Part shown: in pieces, positions 54,865 to 62,949 of the stretch
Numbering within the stretch: the first letter of the stretch is position 1
How the letters are laid out: every line of letters begins with the position of its first letter
Assembly: GCA_022606425.2 (NCBI GenBank)
Contig: JAHDVF020000590.1
Coordinates: 1,054,001 to 1,118,000 of the forward strand
Source of the DNA: Lepidostoma basale
Lineage: Eukaryota; Arthropoda; Insecta; Trichoptera; Lepidostomatidae
DNA length: 64,000 nt
Reading direction: 5' to 3'
Notes under the pieces: model-generated
What the model was told of the DNA's origin: nothing
Seen by the model: only the letters and a program-made list of their open reading frames with translations
The model's database searches: none
Translations under genes and position numbers: made by a program

Positions 54865-55030
54865 TTGTCACACTGTCTTTAGTCTGGCGTAGGATTCACG
54901 CGACAATAAAATGGCAATAAGTTAGCTATACGTAGACCTATCACATGTTATGAGAATCAATATAATAGCTAAAACAGTTTGTATACAGTAATTAGATTCA
55001 AGCGACCTGCTGTATACGAAATAATTATAA
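54865..55030 (+). repeat. SINE-1 body with variant tail, abutting an exon
   Basis: GATTGTCACACTGTCTTTAG, GGCGTAGGATTCACGCGACAATAAAATGGC, ATGAGAATCAATATAATAGC, then TTGTATACAGTAATTAG...CTGCTGTATACG. It ends about 12 nt before the exon at 55043, so it forms the branch-point region of that intron. Confidence 0.65.
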
Positions 55031-55042
55031 TCATCTGATTAG

Positions 55043-55322
55043 TCCACTCCCTCCGCCGCCGCCCCACACGCACCGGGTGCGCTGCCTCAAGCCCCTGCTA
55101 TACCCATGCCCGCCGCCCTGTGTCATCCCACCCAAGCCGTGCCTGATCCCGGAGCCGCCCTATCCGCCCTTCTGCCCCGTGCTGCCGCCGTGCAACTGCG
55201 AGGCGCGCCCCCTCATCTGCCACAACTCCGTCCGCTACTACCGCCCCACCTCGCTCTGCGACAAGGCCTTCGACACCAACAACCCGGCTGTCTGCTACGT
55301 GCCCATGAACAGGAAGGATGTC
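55043..55322 (+). CDS. Cysteine/proline-rich protein, internal exon
   Basis: GC-rich exon between an AG (CATCTGATTAG) and a consensus donor GTGAGT. It is open for 93 codons starting PLPPPPPHTHRVRCLKP, with LLYPCPPPCVIPPKPC, PPFCPVLPPCNCEARP and YRPTSLCDKAFDTN, about 10 Cys. It enters in phase 2 (one base completes the split codon) like exon 2 of the neighbouring gene, and leaves in phase 0. No first exon is visible between 54165 and 55042. It may be spliced from the 52065 exon (phase-compatible) or from a lost exon. The acceptor has a poor pyrimidine tract. Unsecreted and of unknown function. Confidence 0.7.
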
Positions 55323-55695
55323 GTGAGTATTATTTTCCTTTTGTCAGTGACCATCTCCCCGATCTTATTAATTTATTAACGCTTCTAGTAATGAAGCTCT
55401 CAATTTGACGATTTACATCGACTGAAGCAAAGATGCCAGTGCACAATGGAGTTCTAGTCCCAACCCTTATCTCTGGAAGTGAAGCTTGGAATGGAAGTGA
55501 AGCTTGCAGAATAAGGTGAAAGTAGGATAAATGCCGTAGAAATGAGGTCATTAAGAAGTATGTACGAAAAAACAATGTATGATAGAATATCTAATGATGA
55601 ATTAAGAAAGGAATGTAAAGCGGAGAATGCGTGATAAATAAAATCAAGAAAGGGTCACTTAGATGGTTTGGACATATGGAACGAATGGATGAGTG

Positions 55696-57681
55696 TGTGA
55701 TGGTATTGAACCATCGTAGAGAGAGTGTGATGGTATTGAACCATCGTAGAGAGAGATACGTGAATTCAGATGTACGAAAATAAATTCAAATGACTAGAAA
55801 ATATAACACCTAACCAAGTGGTACGAGGGTGCGGGAAGCAGAGGGGGGCGCGGGGAGCGGGGAAGGGTAGTGGGCCAGGGAGAGAGGTAGCTCGAGGCAG
55901 TTGACTTTTGACCTGACGGGAAGCGGTCGCTTTCGGTATTAAATTCAGTGGGTGTTTGCTGTTTTGATTATCAAGAACTTCATTTTATTTTGTATACAAG
56001 TATAGTGGTACGAGGGGTGCGGCATTTGCAGATTTAAAGATACTATAGAATCAGTGTTCCTGAGCTGATCGACGGAAAGCTAAGTCTAGAATTAAGAATT
56101 TATATTTCAGGAAATTGGAACGTATGCGTTCGGCTTACTCCATGATTATACTATGCTTACGTTTATGTATTACATACATGTACCTAAATATATATATATA
56201 TATATATGATGTATTGATACCTTTCCTATACTGCACGTAATATAGTTCACTAACACTCGGGCCAACGCATCGCGCCCGAACAGGTATTCACTAACTCATC
56301 GAATACTGAAACCTTAGTTACGGACATGTAGCGTTCTAACAAAATTTGCCATCTTCTATATAAATAAACATATAAACTTCGACCCATGCAAATTATGCTA
56401 CATAAATATGGTTGACTGCTGATGAATGAAGACAGTTAGGAGAGGTTGGGATCGCGCGCTTCGGGACCCCATCGAAAGACGAAATATGGGGTAGTATGGT
56501 GAAAGACCCTGCTATCTGTCTATTGGTGGAGGTTGTCTCGAGGGTGAGTGGACCGACTGCTGATGAATGAAGACAGCTAGGAGAGGTTGGGATCGCGCGC
56601 TTCGGGACCCCATCGAAAGACGAAATATGGGGTAGTATGGTGAAAGACCCTGCTATCTGTCTATTGGTGGAGGTTGTCTCGAAGGTGAGTGGACCGAACT
56701 TCGAAAACCCCTAATAGGGTGATGGCCAGGTTCATGGGTTTGAATCCCCAGGTCCACTGATTAAGGGTTGGGAAGTAGGTCGTCTGGTTACCAGACGATC
56801 CTGCTGTGGAGCAGTGGAGAAAAATCATCAGTCTGACGAAAAGACTGGTTCAACGCGATACTAACACTATTATATCCCAGTTATTCCCCACAACTCCTTA
56901 TATACTTAATATATTATATTTCGACACTGAATTGTTATATAACCTGTGCCTTTCAGGAAGCTGTTCTTTATTGCATCATTATTACATTACGCTCTGATTT
57001 AAATTACTGTACATCGTATTTGTTCCAAATTATTTGTGAATGTTTCTTCCAGGGCTGCCACATTTTCTAGAGATAATATTTTGAATTATATTCTGTAAAC
57101 TTAGAGATATTTTAGGTTGTTTGGTTTAGATGTTCCTAGGAAATATTGAGTGACATGTAGTTTGAGTACACGTGGGTTTGTCAGGATTGCTTAGAATATT
57201 CGGAAGGGTTAGGAACGATTAGCTTTAGAATGAAATTATCAGTAATCGCCAAATAAAAGGACTTGGATTACATCGGTCATAACGAAGGGTCATACGGTAT
57301 TATTTCTAGACGATCACGAAGGCCAACTCGCGTAAGGTAAAACACCTGTAAGCTCCGTACAGGTGGATGAAGAGGGAATGACTGGAGGAAGCTCCACCAT
57401 TCGCGGAGGAAGGTTAGGAGGGATTCTGCTTAGGGGTTCCTCGCGGAGAGGAGACCGTCATCACAGTTAGGTGTCCTCGCGGATAGGGCAATTCACCACA
57501 TTTGGTGCCGTGTCCAGGACGAATCATCACAGTGATGATGATCAGGAAGGATGAAGGCTGGGTTCCGATCGGGGACCAGCTCAATCACCACATTTGGTGC
57601 CGTGACCAGGATTAGGACTGGAGGAAGGTTAGGAGAGGAATCCTCCACTCCAGGTCCTCGTGGATAGGGCATTTCACCACA
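55696..57681 (+). mobile_element. LTR-like insertion (1,986 bp), TSD AGTG
   Basis: Starts TGTGATGG and ends TTCACCACA (TG...CA), bracketed by AGTG at 55692-55695 and 57682-57685 inside a LINE-T copy. It begins with two 30-bp repeats (55696-55755). Near the 3' end, CACCACA occurs three times: twice (57499 and 57589 region) it is followed by TTTGGTGCCGTGNCCAGGA, which looks like a tRNA primer-binding site, and once by the host. A 141-bp tandem duplication sits at 56414. No gag or pol. Probably a solo LTR with a duplicated 3' end or a heavily deleted element. Confidence 0.65.
56414..56695 (+). repeat. 141-bp tandem duplication in the LTR-like element
   Basis: Units 56414-56554 and 56555-56695 start GACTGCTGATGAATGAAG and differ at only a few positions (for example GACAGTTAG versus GACAGCTAG). 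The near identity points to recent duplication or conversion. A TTCATGGGTTTGAATCCCC B-box-like stretch follows at 56731 but no tRNA fold. Confidence 0.8.
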
Positions 57682-57905
57682 AGTGTGAATGGAAAAAGAA
57701 GTCGAGGGAGGCCAAGGAAGACATGGCATGGCCAAATTAATCAATTACTGAAAGGCGGCCATGTTGGAAGTAGGAACATGCATATCACGTTGTGTGAATG
57801 TAGAAGAGGCGCGAGAGTTATGTCAGGATAGAACAATGTGGCGATCCATCCTCTCTGCCTACCGCTCCAGAGAAACGGCGTGTTGGTTAGTTAGTTAGTT
57901 AGTTA

Positions 57906-58244
57906 GTGATTTTAACCCCTATTTTGCGGGTGGTTTTCGAACTGCGGCTGGCTACATTTGCAGCACAGACAGAAAGTTCTAGTTCATCATAATTTTACGA
58001 ACGATTTAGTTGTAAGGAACTAAGGTTAAAAGGTTTATAATACACTAATTTGCAGTGGGAAGTTTAAATGTGGCCTGGGTCTCTCTTGTTTTTCTTAAAT
58101 CACAACCCCAGTAACGTAAGTCCCGCATGGACGAAGGACGGGCCTAGGGATTGATAGAGCGAAGCTGACAAAAGGCGACGTCCGCCTATAACAGTTTCGG
58201 GAAAGCGGTGGGACTTGGGAAAGTCCCCATGAATTTAAAAAAAG
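57906..58244. other. Intergenic, no gene seen
   Basis: 58095-58210 is GC-richer (CGTCCGCCTATAACAG, GTGGGACTTGGG) with no recognised family. Confidence 0.4.
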
Positions 58245-58475
58245 ACACTTATTCATTGTTTCTTGAACAATTATGTAAAATTCCATATTAAATAATTAAT
58301 TCAAATGTAACGCTTGTTTTCTAGAAGTTATATTGAAATTTATGTGAATGACATGTTTCACCTATATATGGCATTATCAAAATTTGGTATTACCTAGACA
58401 GGCGAAACATGTCATTCACATCAATTATACGTAAAACGAACAAACCTTTTCATTTGTATTAAGATATATTGAAAT
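58245..58475. repeat. Penelope-type fold-back, both arms
   Basis: Left: TCATTGTTTCTTGAACAATTATG, GCTTGTTTTCTAGAAG, GTGAATGACATGTTTCACC. Right: ATTACCTAGACAGGCGAAACATGTCATTCAC, then ATTATACGTAAAACG and CATTTGTATT. Shows the outer TTCTTGAACAATTATGTAAA terminus common to several copies. Confidence 0.65.
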
Positions 58476-58529
58476 ATGTGCTACAAATGTTGTCTACCGT
58501 AGTTTGAAATATTTTTTTTGGACTGCAAA

Positions 58530-58780
58530 TGAAGACTACAGGGGAAAAACAAGGAATGTCGGTAAAAAATCAAAATAAATGTAATAACGCCATCTAACGG
58601 CATTTGTACGTATCTATCCACACTAAAATTTTCATATTCAAAAATCATGTGTGTTATTGACTATGGCCAGATAATCGATTGCTCATTGCTAAGAAATATA
58701 TAGACTTTGATTAGCTTTATTCTCAATTTATTCAAATTAACCTTCTACTGACATTCCTTGTTTTTCCCCTGTAGTCTTCA
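58530..58780. mobile_element. MITE with 31-bp perfect inverted termini
   Basis: The left terminus 58530-58560 (TGAAGACTACAGGGG...GGAATGTC) is the exact reverse complement of 58750-58780. The match extends 4 bp further with one mismatch. 251 bp in all, AT-rich, non-coding. No certain target duplication: flanks are ...CTGCAAA and AATGTAG..., so the superfamily is undetermined. Confidence 0.8.
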
Positions 58781-58920
58781 AATGTAGCCAGTCAGACTAT
58801 AGCGGTTAACAACTGTTACCCTGTATGCCAACTAGTCACTACGGCACACCTGTATTTTTTTCTCGAAGCAATTGACTACATATATAGAGGCGGGCATGCT
58901 GGGTCTTCGTTTTAATCTAG

Positions 58921-58956
58921 GAGATGAAACCCGCGGCTCCTGATCCGGGGAATATG
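58921..58956 (+). CDS. Candidate 36-nt micro-exon
   Basis: Acceptor CGTTTTAATCTAG, 12 codons EMKPAAPDPGNM, then ATG|GTATCG. Phase 0 at both ends, matching the phase-0 donor at 55323, and proline-rich. The donor is weaker than consensus. If used it would extend the protein of exon 55043-55322. Inference only. Confidence 0.35.
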
Positions 58957-59001
58957 GTATCGAGTCCTTTGTAAAAATTCAATTAATTTTATTTTTTACA
59001 G

Positions 59002-59019
59002 GGACCTTTAGAATATTAA
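59002..59019 (+). CDS. Candidate terminal exon (GPLEY-stop)
   Basis: A strong acceptor (TTAATTTTATTTTTTACAG) is followed by GGACCTTTAGAATATTAA: in phase 0, five residues and stop. AATAAA is at 59351-59356. A competing phase-0 acceptor at 59147 would instead give AQWCFDMDTCLC and stop at 59186, also in character for a Cys-rich protein. Only transcripts can decide. Confidence 0.35.
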   Translation, partial: GPLEY

Positions 59020-59186
59020 ATTCGTGAATTTACATTATATCATGAACTTCATAGAACTAAGATTATATTTGTCTATTCACATGTTGATCTCTGAATTAGA
59101 AATATGTACAAATTACGTGTTATACAAATATATATTTTTATTTCTAGGCTCAGTGGTGTTTCGACATGGATACATGTTTATGCTGA

Positions 59187-59509
59187 CAGAAGTCGAAGAT
59201 ATATTTAAAAAATCTATTTGCGATAACAAAGTAGATGTAACAAAGATTTTAATATTAAATAAGATTATAAAAAGGGTTATTCTTTTATGTAATTTTGACA
59301 CACTTTTGTTCCATTGACATAAATGTACAATAATTTATATTAAAAAGCGTAATAAAGTATTATACATGTACATTTTTATTTTATGTGTAAGAACTTCTTT
59401 TCAATAAATTTAAATAAACTTTATTAGTTAATATAGTTTTTAGCATTATATGGTATGAGCTAATATAGAAATGAAGCAGAATATATGTAAGAAATAAATC
59501 TGATCTTGC
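59187..59509. other. 3' flank, AT-rich
   Basis: Holds the AATAAA at 59351 and the end of a 97-codon frame (59024-59317, ending ILLCNFDTLLFH) that could be an alternative last exon but looks AT-driven. Confidence 0.35.
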
Positions 59510-59770
59510 AACGTATGAGCGTTCTAATGAAATATACCAATGTACTTTTTTAGTTTTCAAATGAAACTTTCCACTGGCATTACCAGAACAATCAATGCTG
59601 ATGGAATCGGAAATATCTATCGGCAACAAAAAGACTCGCACCCTCCAACACGGCTGAGTTCTCAAAATATCTATAACATTCCATATCACAGAACCACTTT
59701 CTAGGCAGTGTGGCGGTCAATTCTCTAAGCCTACCCTTCTGGGGAAACGGTGTGACGATTTTTTTTTGAA
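59510..59770 (-). mobile_element. CR1/jockey-group remnant next to a LINE-T end
   Basis: 59510-59690, minus strand: ILRTQPCWRVRVFLLPIDIS-like residues correspond to the VGLFVPDRYIRQRQ block, decayed. 59700-59765, plus strand: CAGTGTGGCGGTCAATTC and GGGGAAACGGTGTGACG is a LINE-T terminus whose TTAG tail is replaced by T9. Confidence 0.5.
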
Positions 59771-59869
59771 AAGACTAACACCAAATATAGTAATCAATGA
59801 TATTAGAATTAATTTTACAATCTTCAATATGAGCAGAAAAAATCTCACTATTATGAAGAAGGAATCTGG

Positions 59870-59946
59870 TCATGTCCAAGCCCGAACCCAAGTCCCCTGG
59901 ATCAGGAACCAAGTGTTCTATCCCCTAGACCACCACCCGGTTGTTT
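59870..59946 (-). repeat. tRNA-like sequence, pseudogene or SINE head
   Basis: On the minus strand GGTGGTCTAGGGGATAGAACAC (A-box-like) is followed by TTGGGTTCGGGCTTGG (B-box-like). The arms do not close into a canonical cloverleaf with a clear anticodon, so it is a decayed tRNA or the head of another SINE. Confidence 0.35.
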
Positions 59947-59993
59947 GTGTTTGTTTTTGTTTGATTGTTTATTTTATTTCAATTATAACGTAG

Positions 59994-60336
59994 GTACTTT
60001 TCAACGTCATAATGTGATTAGTAAGTTCTATATTTTTAAATATGTTCTGTCACTGTAAAATTCGTTGTTTTTTCCGAATGACTTTTATATTGTCAGTTTC
60101 ACATTTAGTACTAAAATTCATTTTAGTTGACATTTAATGCAAATTTCGAGTGCTCATCAAAATAAAACGAACGCAAGACAAGTCCGTAAACGGCAAACGG
60201 GAAGGCACAACATTTTGAAAATATTTTCTTACTGCCACAGGAAATAAAATGTATGTGTTATTTTGAATCAATTATGCTAATTCTGTGAGAAGTGATTCTG
60301 AATTATGCCATTAAAATCATAATTTGTCATTTTCAG
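59994..60336. other. Upstream region of the arginine-rich gene
   Basis: AT-rich and single-copy. It ends in a splice-acceptor-like TTTGTCATTTTCAG at 60323-60336, so an upstream exon may exist, but none was identified. Confidence 0.4.
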
Positions 60337-60349
60337 TATTGACTGCGAT

Positions 60350-61015
60350 ATGGAAGGTACAATAATTATACGCAAGATATCAATATGCTTGCGGTTGCTT
60401 CGTTTATGCGCCATACGTTGCTCGAACATTCTAGGATCTGGGCATTTTGGCGCAATTTGTACTCGCAGTTTAGAAGAGGCATATGAAACAGTAAGGGTGT
60501 GCGGTCTATCGCGAATAATTTATCGAGTACCCTACAGTGCACTCCGCGCATTACGAAATTTTGAACCTCTTTTACGAAAGACAACGCCCGATGCGCAAAC
60601 CTTACGAGAATACAACCGTGTACGCGCAATTTTAAAACGCATAATCTCAAGAAGCCCCGAAGCAGGAATGCCGCGACGACTGAGCGCAAGACGGCGAGGC
60701 AGACGGGCAAATGCAAGATGGCGGGTGTCGAGACCAAACAGACAATGGCAGGACGCAATGCGACCTGGCTTGAGACGTCCAGCTCCAAGACGCCCCGATT
60801 CAAGATCTAATGTAGAATGCTTTTACGGTGCGGGTGATGCGCCGACTCCTCGCGTAATGTTCGATGATAGTCGTATTAGTTTACACACAAGGCGTGAAGC
60901 TTGTTTTTCAGCAGCAAGCTTATGGCGCCCTAGTTCAAGACGGCCGATTCATGCTACTCCTAGATATGGTTTTCGCGCTAGATACGGTTCAATGTTGCCA
61001 AGGAGATTGTTTTAA
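60350..61015 (+). CDS. Arginine-rich basic protein, 221 residues
   Basis: A 222-codon open frame in AT-rich DNA, by far the longest that is not mobile-element derived. About 45 Arg and only 3 Lys, 15 Asp/Glu, so strongly basic. The densest part is residues 105-150 (MPRRLSARRRGRRANARWRV, RPGLRRPAPRRPDSRS). The N-terminal third is more hydrophobic (KISICLRLLRLCAIRC) and the C-terminus is Arg/Tyr/Pro (ATPRYGFRARYGSMLPRRLF). The frame is open to 60337, directly after an acceptor-like TTTTCAG, and enters in phase 2, so the start at 60350 may be internal to a longer protein. No known domain. Sperm nuclear basic protein or RNA-binding protein are possibilities. Confidence 0.65.
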   Translation: MEGTIIIRKISICLRLLRLCAIRCSNILGSGHFGAICTRSLEEAYETVRVCGLSRIIYRVPYSALRALRNFEPLLRKTTPDAQTLREYNRVRAILKRIISRSPEAGMPRRLSARRRGRRANARWRVSRPNRQWQDAMRPGLRRPAPRRPDSRSNVECFYGAGDAPTPRVMFDDSRISLHTRREACFSAASLWRPSSRRPIHATPRYGFRARYGSMLPRRLF

Positions 61016-61099
61016 AATACTGTTTTAAACAAGATTACCAATATTTTATTTTTTTACTAAATATACTTTTATTATTTCAAACCCGTTGTGCAATTAATT

Positions 61100-61565
61100 A
61101 TAGAATGGTGTTCTTCTACCAACCCTTATGTATGGAAGCGAAGCATGAAACTGGCAAAAGAAGGATGAAAGTAGAATAAATGCAGTAGAAATGAGATCTC
61201 TTAGAAGAATATGTGGATACTCTGATGAATGATGGTGTTGTGAACAAAAACATAAAAGGAACATTAAGATGGTTTGGACATATGGAAAGAATGAATGAAG
61301 AAAGAATGGTAAAAAAAATATATGTTAACGATGTTAATGGAACCAGAAATAGAGGAAGACCGAGGAAAACGTGGCACGATCAAATAAATCAAATATTGAA
61401 TATCGGCCATGTGAGGAGTCTGATAAATCGACGCGCGTGCATGACACGGTGTATGAATGTTGAGGAAGCGAGAGAAATATGTCAGGAAAGGAAAGTATGG
61501 CAGTCCATTCTTTCTGCCTACCCTTTCGGAGAGACGGCGTGATGGTTAGTTAGTTTAGTTAGTTA
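61100..61565 (+). pseudogene. LINE-T with intact C-terminal frame
   Basis: PTLMYGSEA (broken), INAVEMRSLRRICGYSDE, then an uninterrupted frame 61213-61542: GTLRWFGHMERMNEERMVKK, GTRNRGRPRKTWHDQINQIL, ACMTRCMNVEEAREICQERK, ILSAYPFGETA-stop. The stop overlaps the GGCGTGATGG end motif. Ends in GTTAGTTAGTTTAGTTAGTTA. It is the best reference for the LINE-T 3' end and appears young, but is still 5'-truncated. Confidence 0.85.
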
Positions 61566-61599
61566 TAAGAATATCTGATTCAACCATTTTTCCACCTCT

Positions 61600-61885
61600 T
61601 CTTATTCTTATTCTGGTGTAGTGTCAGGTCTCCTCGACGTTGACTATTACCCGAGAGTAGGCGTCTCTATCCTTATCCTTCTCAAGGCTGTCCTGTTCCT
61701 AATGTTATGGAGCCAGGAGATTCGCCTCCTACCAACATCTCGTCGACCTTCTTTTTTTTCCACAATCATCAGGTAAAGCAATTTATATTTTCCCCTAATC
61801 ACATGACCTAAATGTGCCCCCTCACGGGCTTTAATATTGATCAACAATTCTCGGTCGACTCTGGCTCTCTGGAGAACTTATTAAT
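61600..61885 (-). mobile_element. RTE-like LINE fragment (family A)
   Basis: Minus-strand frame: RARVDRELLINIKAREGAHL, GHVIRGKYKLLYLMIVEKKE, GRRDVGRRRISWLHNIRN, matching RARVDRELLSTIKVRKISHL of the copy at 5980-6830. Both ends lost. Confidence 0.8.
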
Positions 61886-62235
61886 ATATATGAAAAAAAC
61901 GATAGTTTTCAAGGAGTTTTATTATAATATTTATGTATGACATGTTTCGCCCTTCTAAGGCATTATCTAACTAACTAACTAACTAACCATCACGCCGTCT
62001 CCCCGAAAGGGTAGGCAGAAAGAATGGACTGTCACACTTTTACTGATGCGGCACTCCATCCTTCTCTTTTCGCTCCGCGGGAGACGCGGTGTGATGGGTT
62101 GCGAACCTCATCGCCACAAAACTTAAAAGGGCGAAACATGTCATACATAAATGTTATAATTAAACTCCTTGAAAACTATCGTTTTTTCATACATATTAAT
62201 AATTTAAGTTGTACATCAGTATTCAAGAAACAATA
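61886..62235. repeat. Fold-back element split by SINE-T
   Basis: Left arm 61890-61972 (CGATAGTTTTCAAGGAG, ATGTATGACATGTTTCGCCC, CTAAGGCATTATC). Right arm 62123-62235 (TTAAAAGGGCGAAACATGTC, ATACATAAATGTTATAATTAAACTCC, AACTATCGTTTTTTCATAC). The arms match each other better than they match other copies, as expected for a hairpin, and the SINE-T lies exactly in the loop. Confidence 0.7.
61973..62122 (-). repeat. SINE-T in a fold-back loop
   Basis: Starts TAACTAACTAACTAACTAACC, then ATCACGCCGTCTCCCCGAAAGG, TTTTACTGATGCGGCACTCC, GTGTGATGGGTTGCGAACCTC. 5'-truncated compared with 29705. Confidence 0.75.
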
Positions 62236-62466
62236 AATATCTCTGGAGACCATTTAAATTGTTGACCAAATCGGTCCAAGAGATGTGCAACATTTTACGA
62301 TACAGACATATTTCAAATGCCTCCAACCGATTAATTAGGCAACATCTTTTAAAAAAATCCACATATGTTATTAGGCCGAAACAATATGTTAATTCAACTT
62401 AATTTAATGTTATTATTTAAAAACAGTATCATTGTACTCGTACAAATCGCCATTTATTTTTATGAT

Positions 62467-62600
62467 ATTGTCGCGACAGCTCTTTCGCCAACATGTTGGC
62501 ATCATCAGGTTTTACAAACATCTAAGCACTTTGATTGTCTAGTTGTTTGTAACACCCTGATGTTGCCAACGTAGGTTGGCACAACAGCTGTCGCGACAAT
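62467..62600 (-). repeat. Hairpin with hammerhead-ribozyme core
   Basis: Arms ATTGTCGCGACAGCT and AGCTGTCGCGACAAT (62467-62481 and 62586-62600). On the minus strand: helix III arm, GTT (62585-62583, a GUH cleavage triplet), a long insert, CTGATGA (62508-62502), perfect stem II GCCAACATGTTGGC (62500-62487), GAAA (62486-62483), one unpaired G, then the 15-bp helix III partner. The plus strand holds a second, decayed core (CTGATG then TGCCAAC...GTTGGC, ACAAC). It is the best consensus match in the window. Confidence 0.7.
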
Positions 62601-62659
62601 CACATAAAAAATAAATTGTGATACATATAATAACAGTGTTTCAAAATTAAAACCATGAA

Positions 62660-62935
62660 TGAGATAACAGTTTTATGGACTTGGACTTGGATCTTCTGGC
62701 TTACAGAGGTTCAGCTCATGTGGCTATTCCTCTTACGTCTGATGGGAACATTGTTGGAAGATGATTTGGTGGGTTGTTAGTTTATTCGGGGGCATGATTT
62801 GTGTGGCCCGGAGTGTTCCTCTGAAGGAGAATCGATTTTGGGCGCTTGTGGCGGCTGGAAGTGTTTGGGTCGTAATTAGAGAGGTCTTTTATTGTGGGGT
62901 TGGGATGTGAAGGAAGTAAAGACTAGTGTGGAGAT
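62660..62935 (+). repeat. Unclassified repeat, partly shared with 17290-17400
   Basis: GGACTTGGATCTTCTGGCTTAC and GTGGCTATTCCTCTTACGTC are inverted at 17290-17400. The remainder (62765-62935, GTGTGGCCCGGAGTGTTCC..., TTTTGGGCGCTTGTGGCGGC) is GC-richer and single-copy here, possibly the rest of the same element. Confidence 0.45.
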
Positions 62936-62949
62936 ACATTTTTTATTGA

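Larger units (their letters stand above)
55395..57905 (+). pseudogene. LINE-T copy split by an LTR-like insertion
   Basis: The first part, 55395-55691 (KMPVHNGVLVPTLISGSEAW-like, then RWFGHMERMDE), and the second part, 57686-57905 (SVNGKRSRGRPRKTWHGQIN-like, NVEEARELCQDR, ending CGTGTTGGTTAGTTAG), align head to tail with 36125-36697. The break holds the element 55696-57681. Many stops. Confidence 0.75.

Noticed and set aside
56350..56375. TCTATATAAATAAACAT as another Helitron 5' end
   Set aside because: Lies inside the LTR-like element and no CTAG terminus with hairpin was found downstream.
56720..56762. tRNA-like B-box (GGTTTGAATCCCC) as a tRNA gene
   Set aside because: No A-box or acceptor stem around it; it is part of the LTR-like element.
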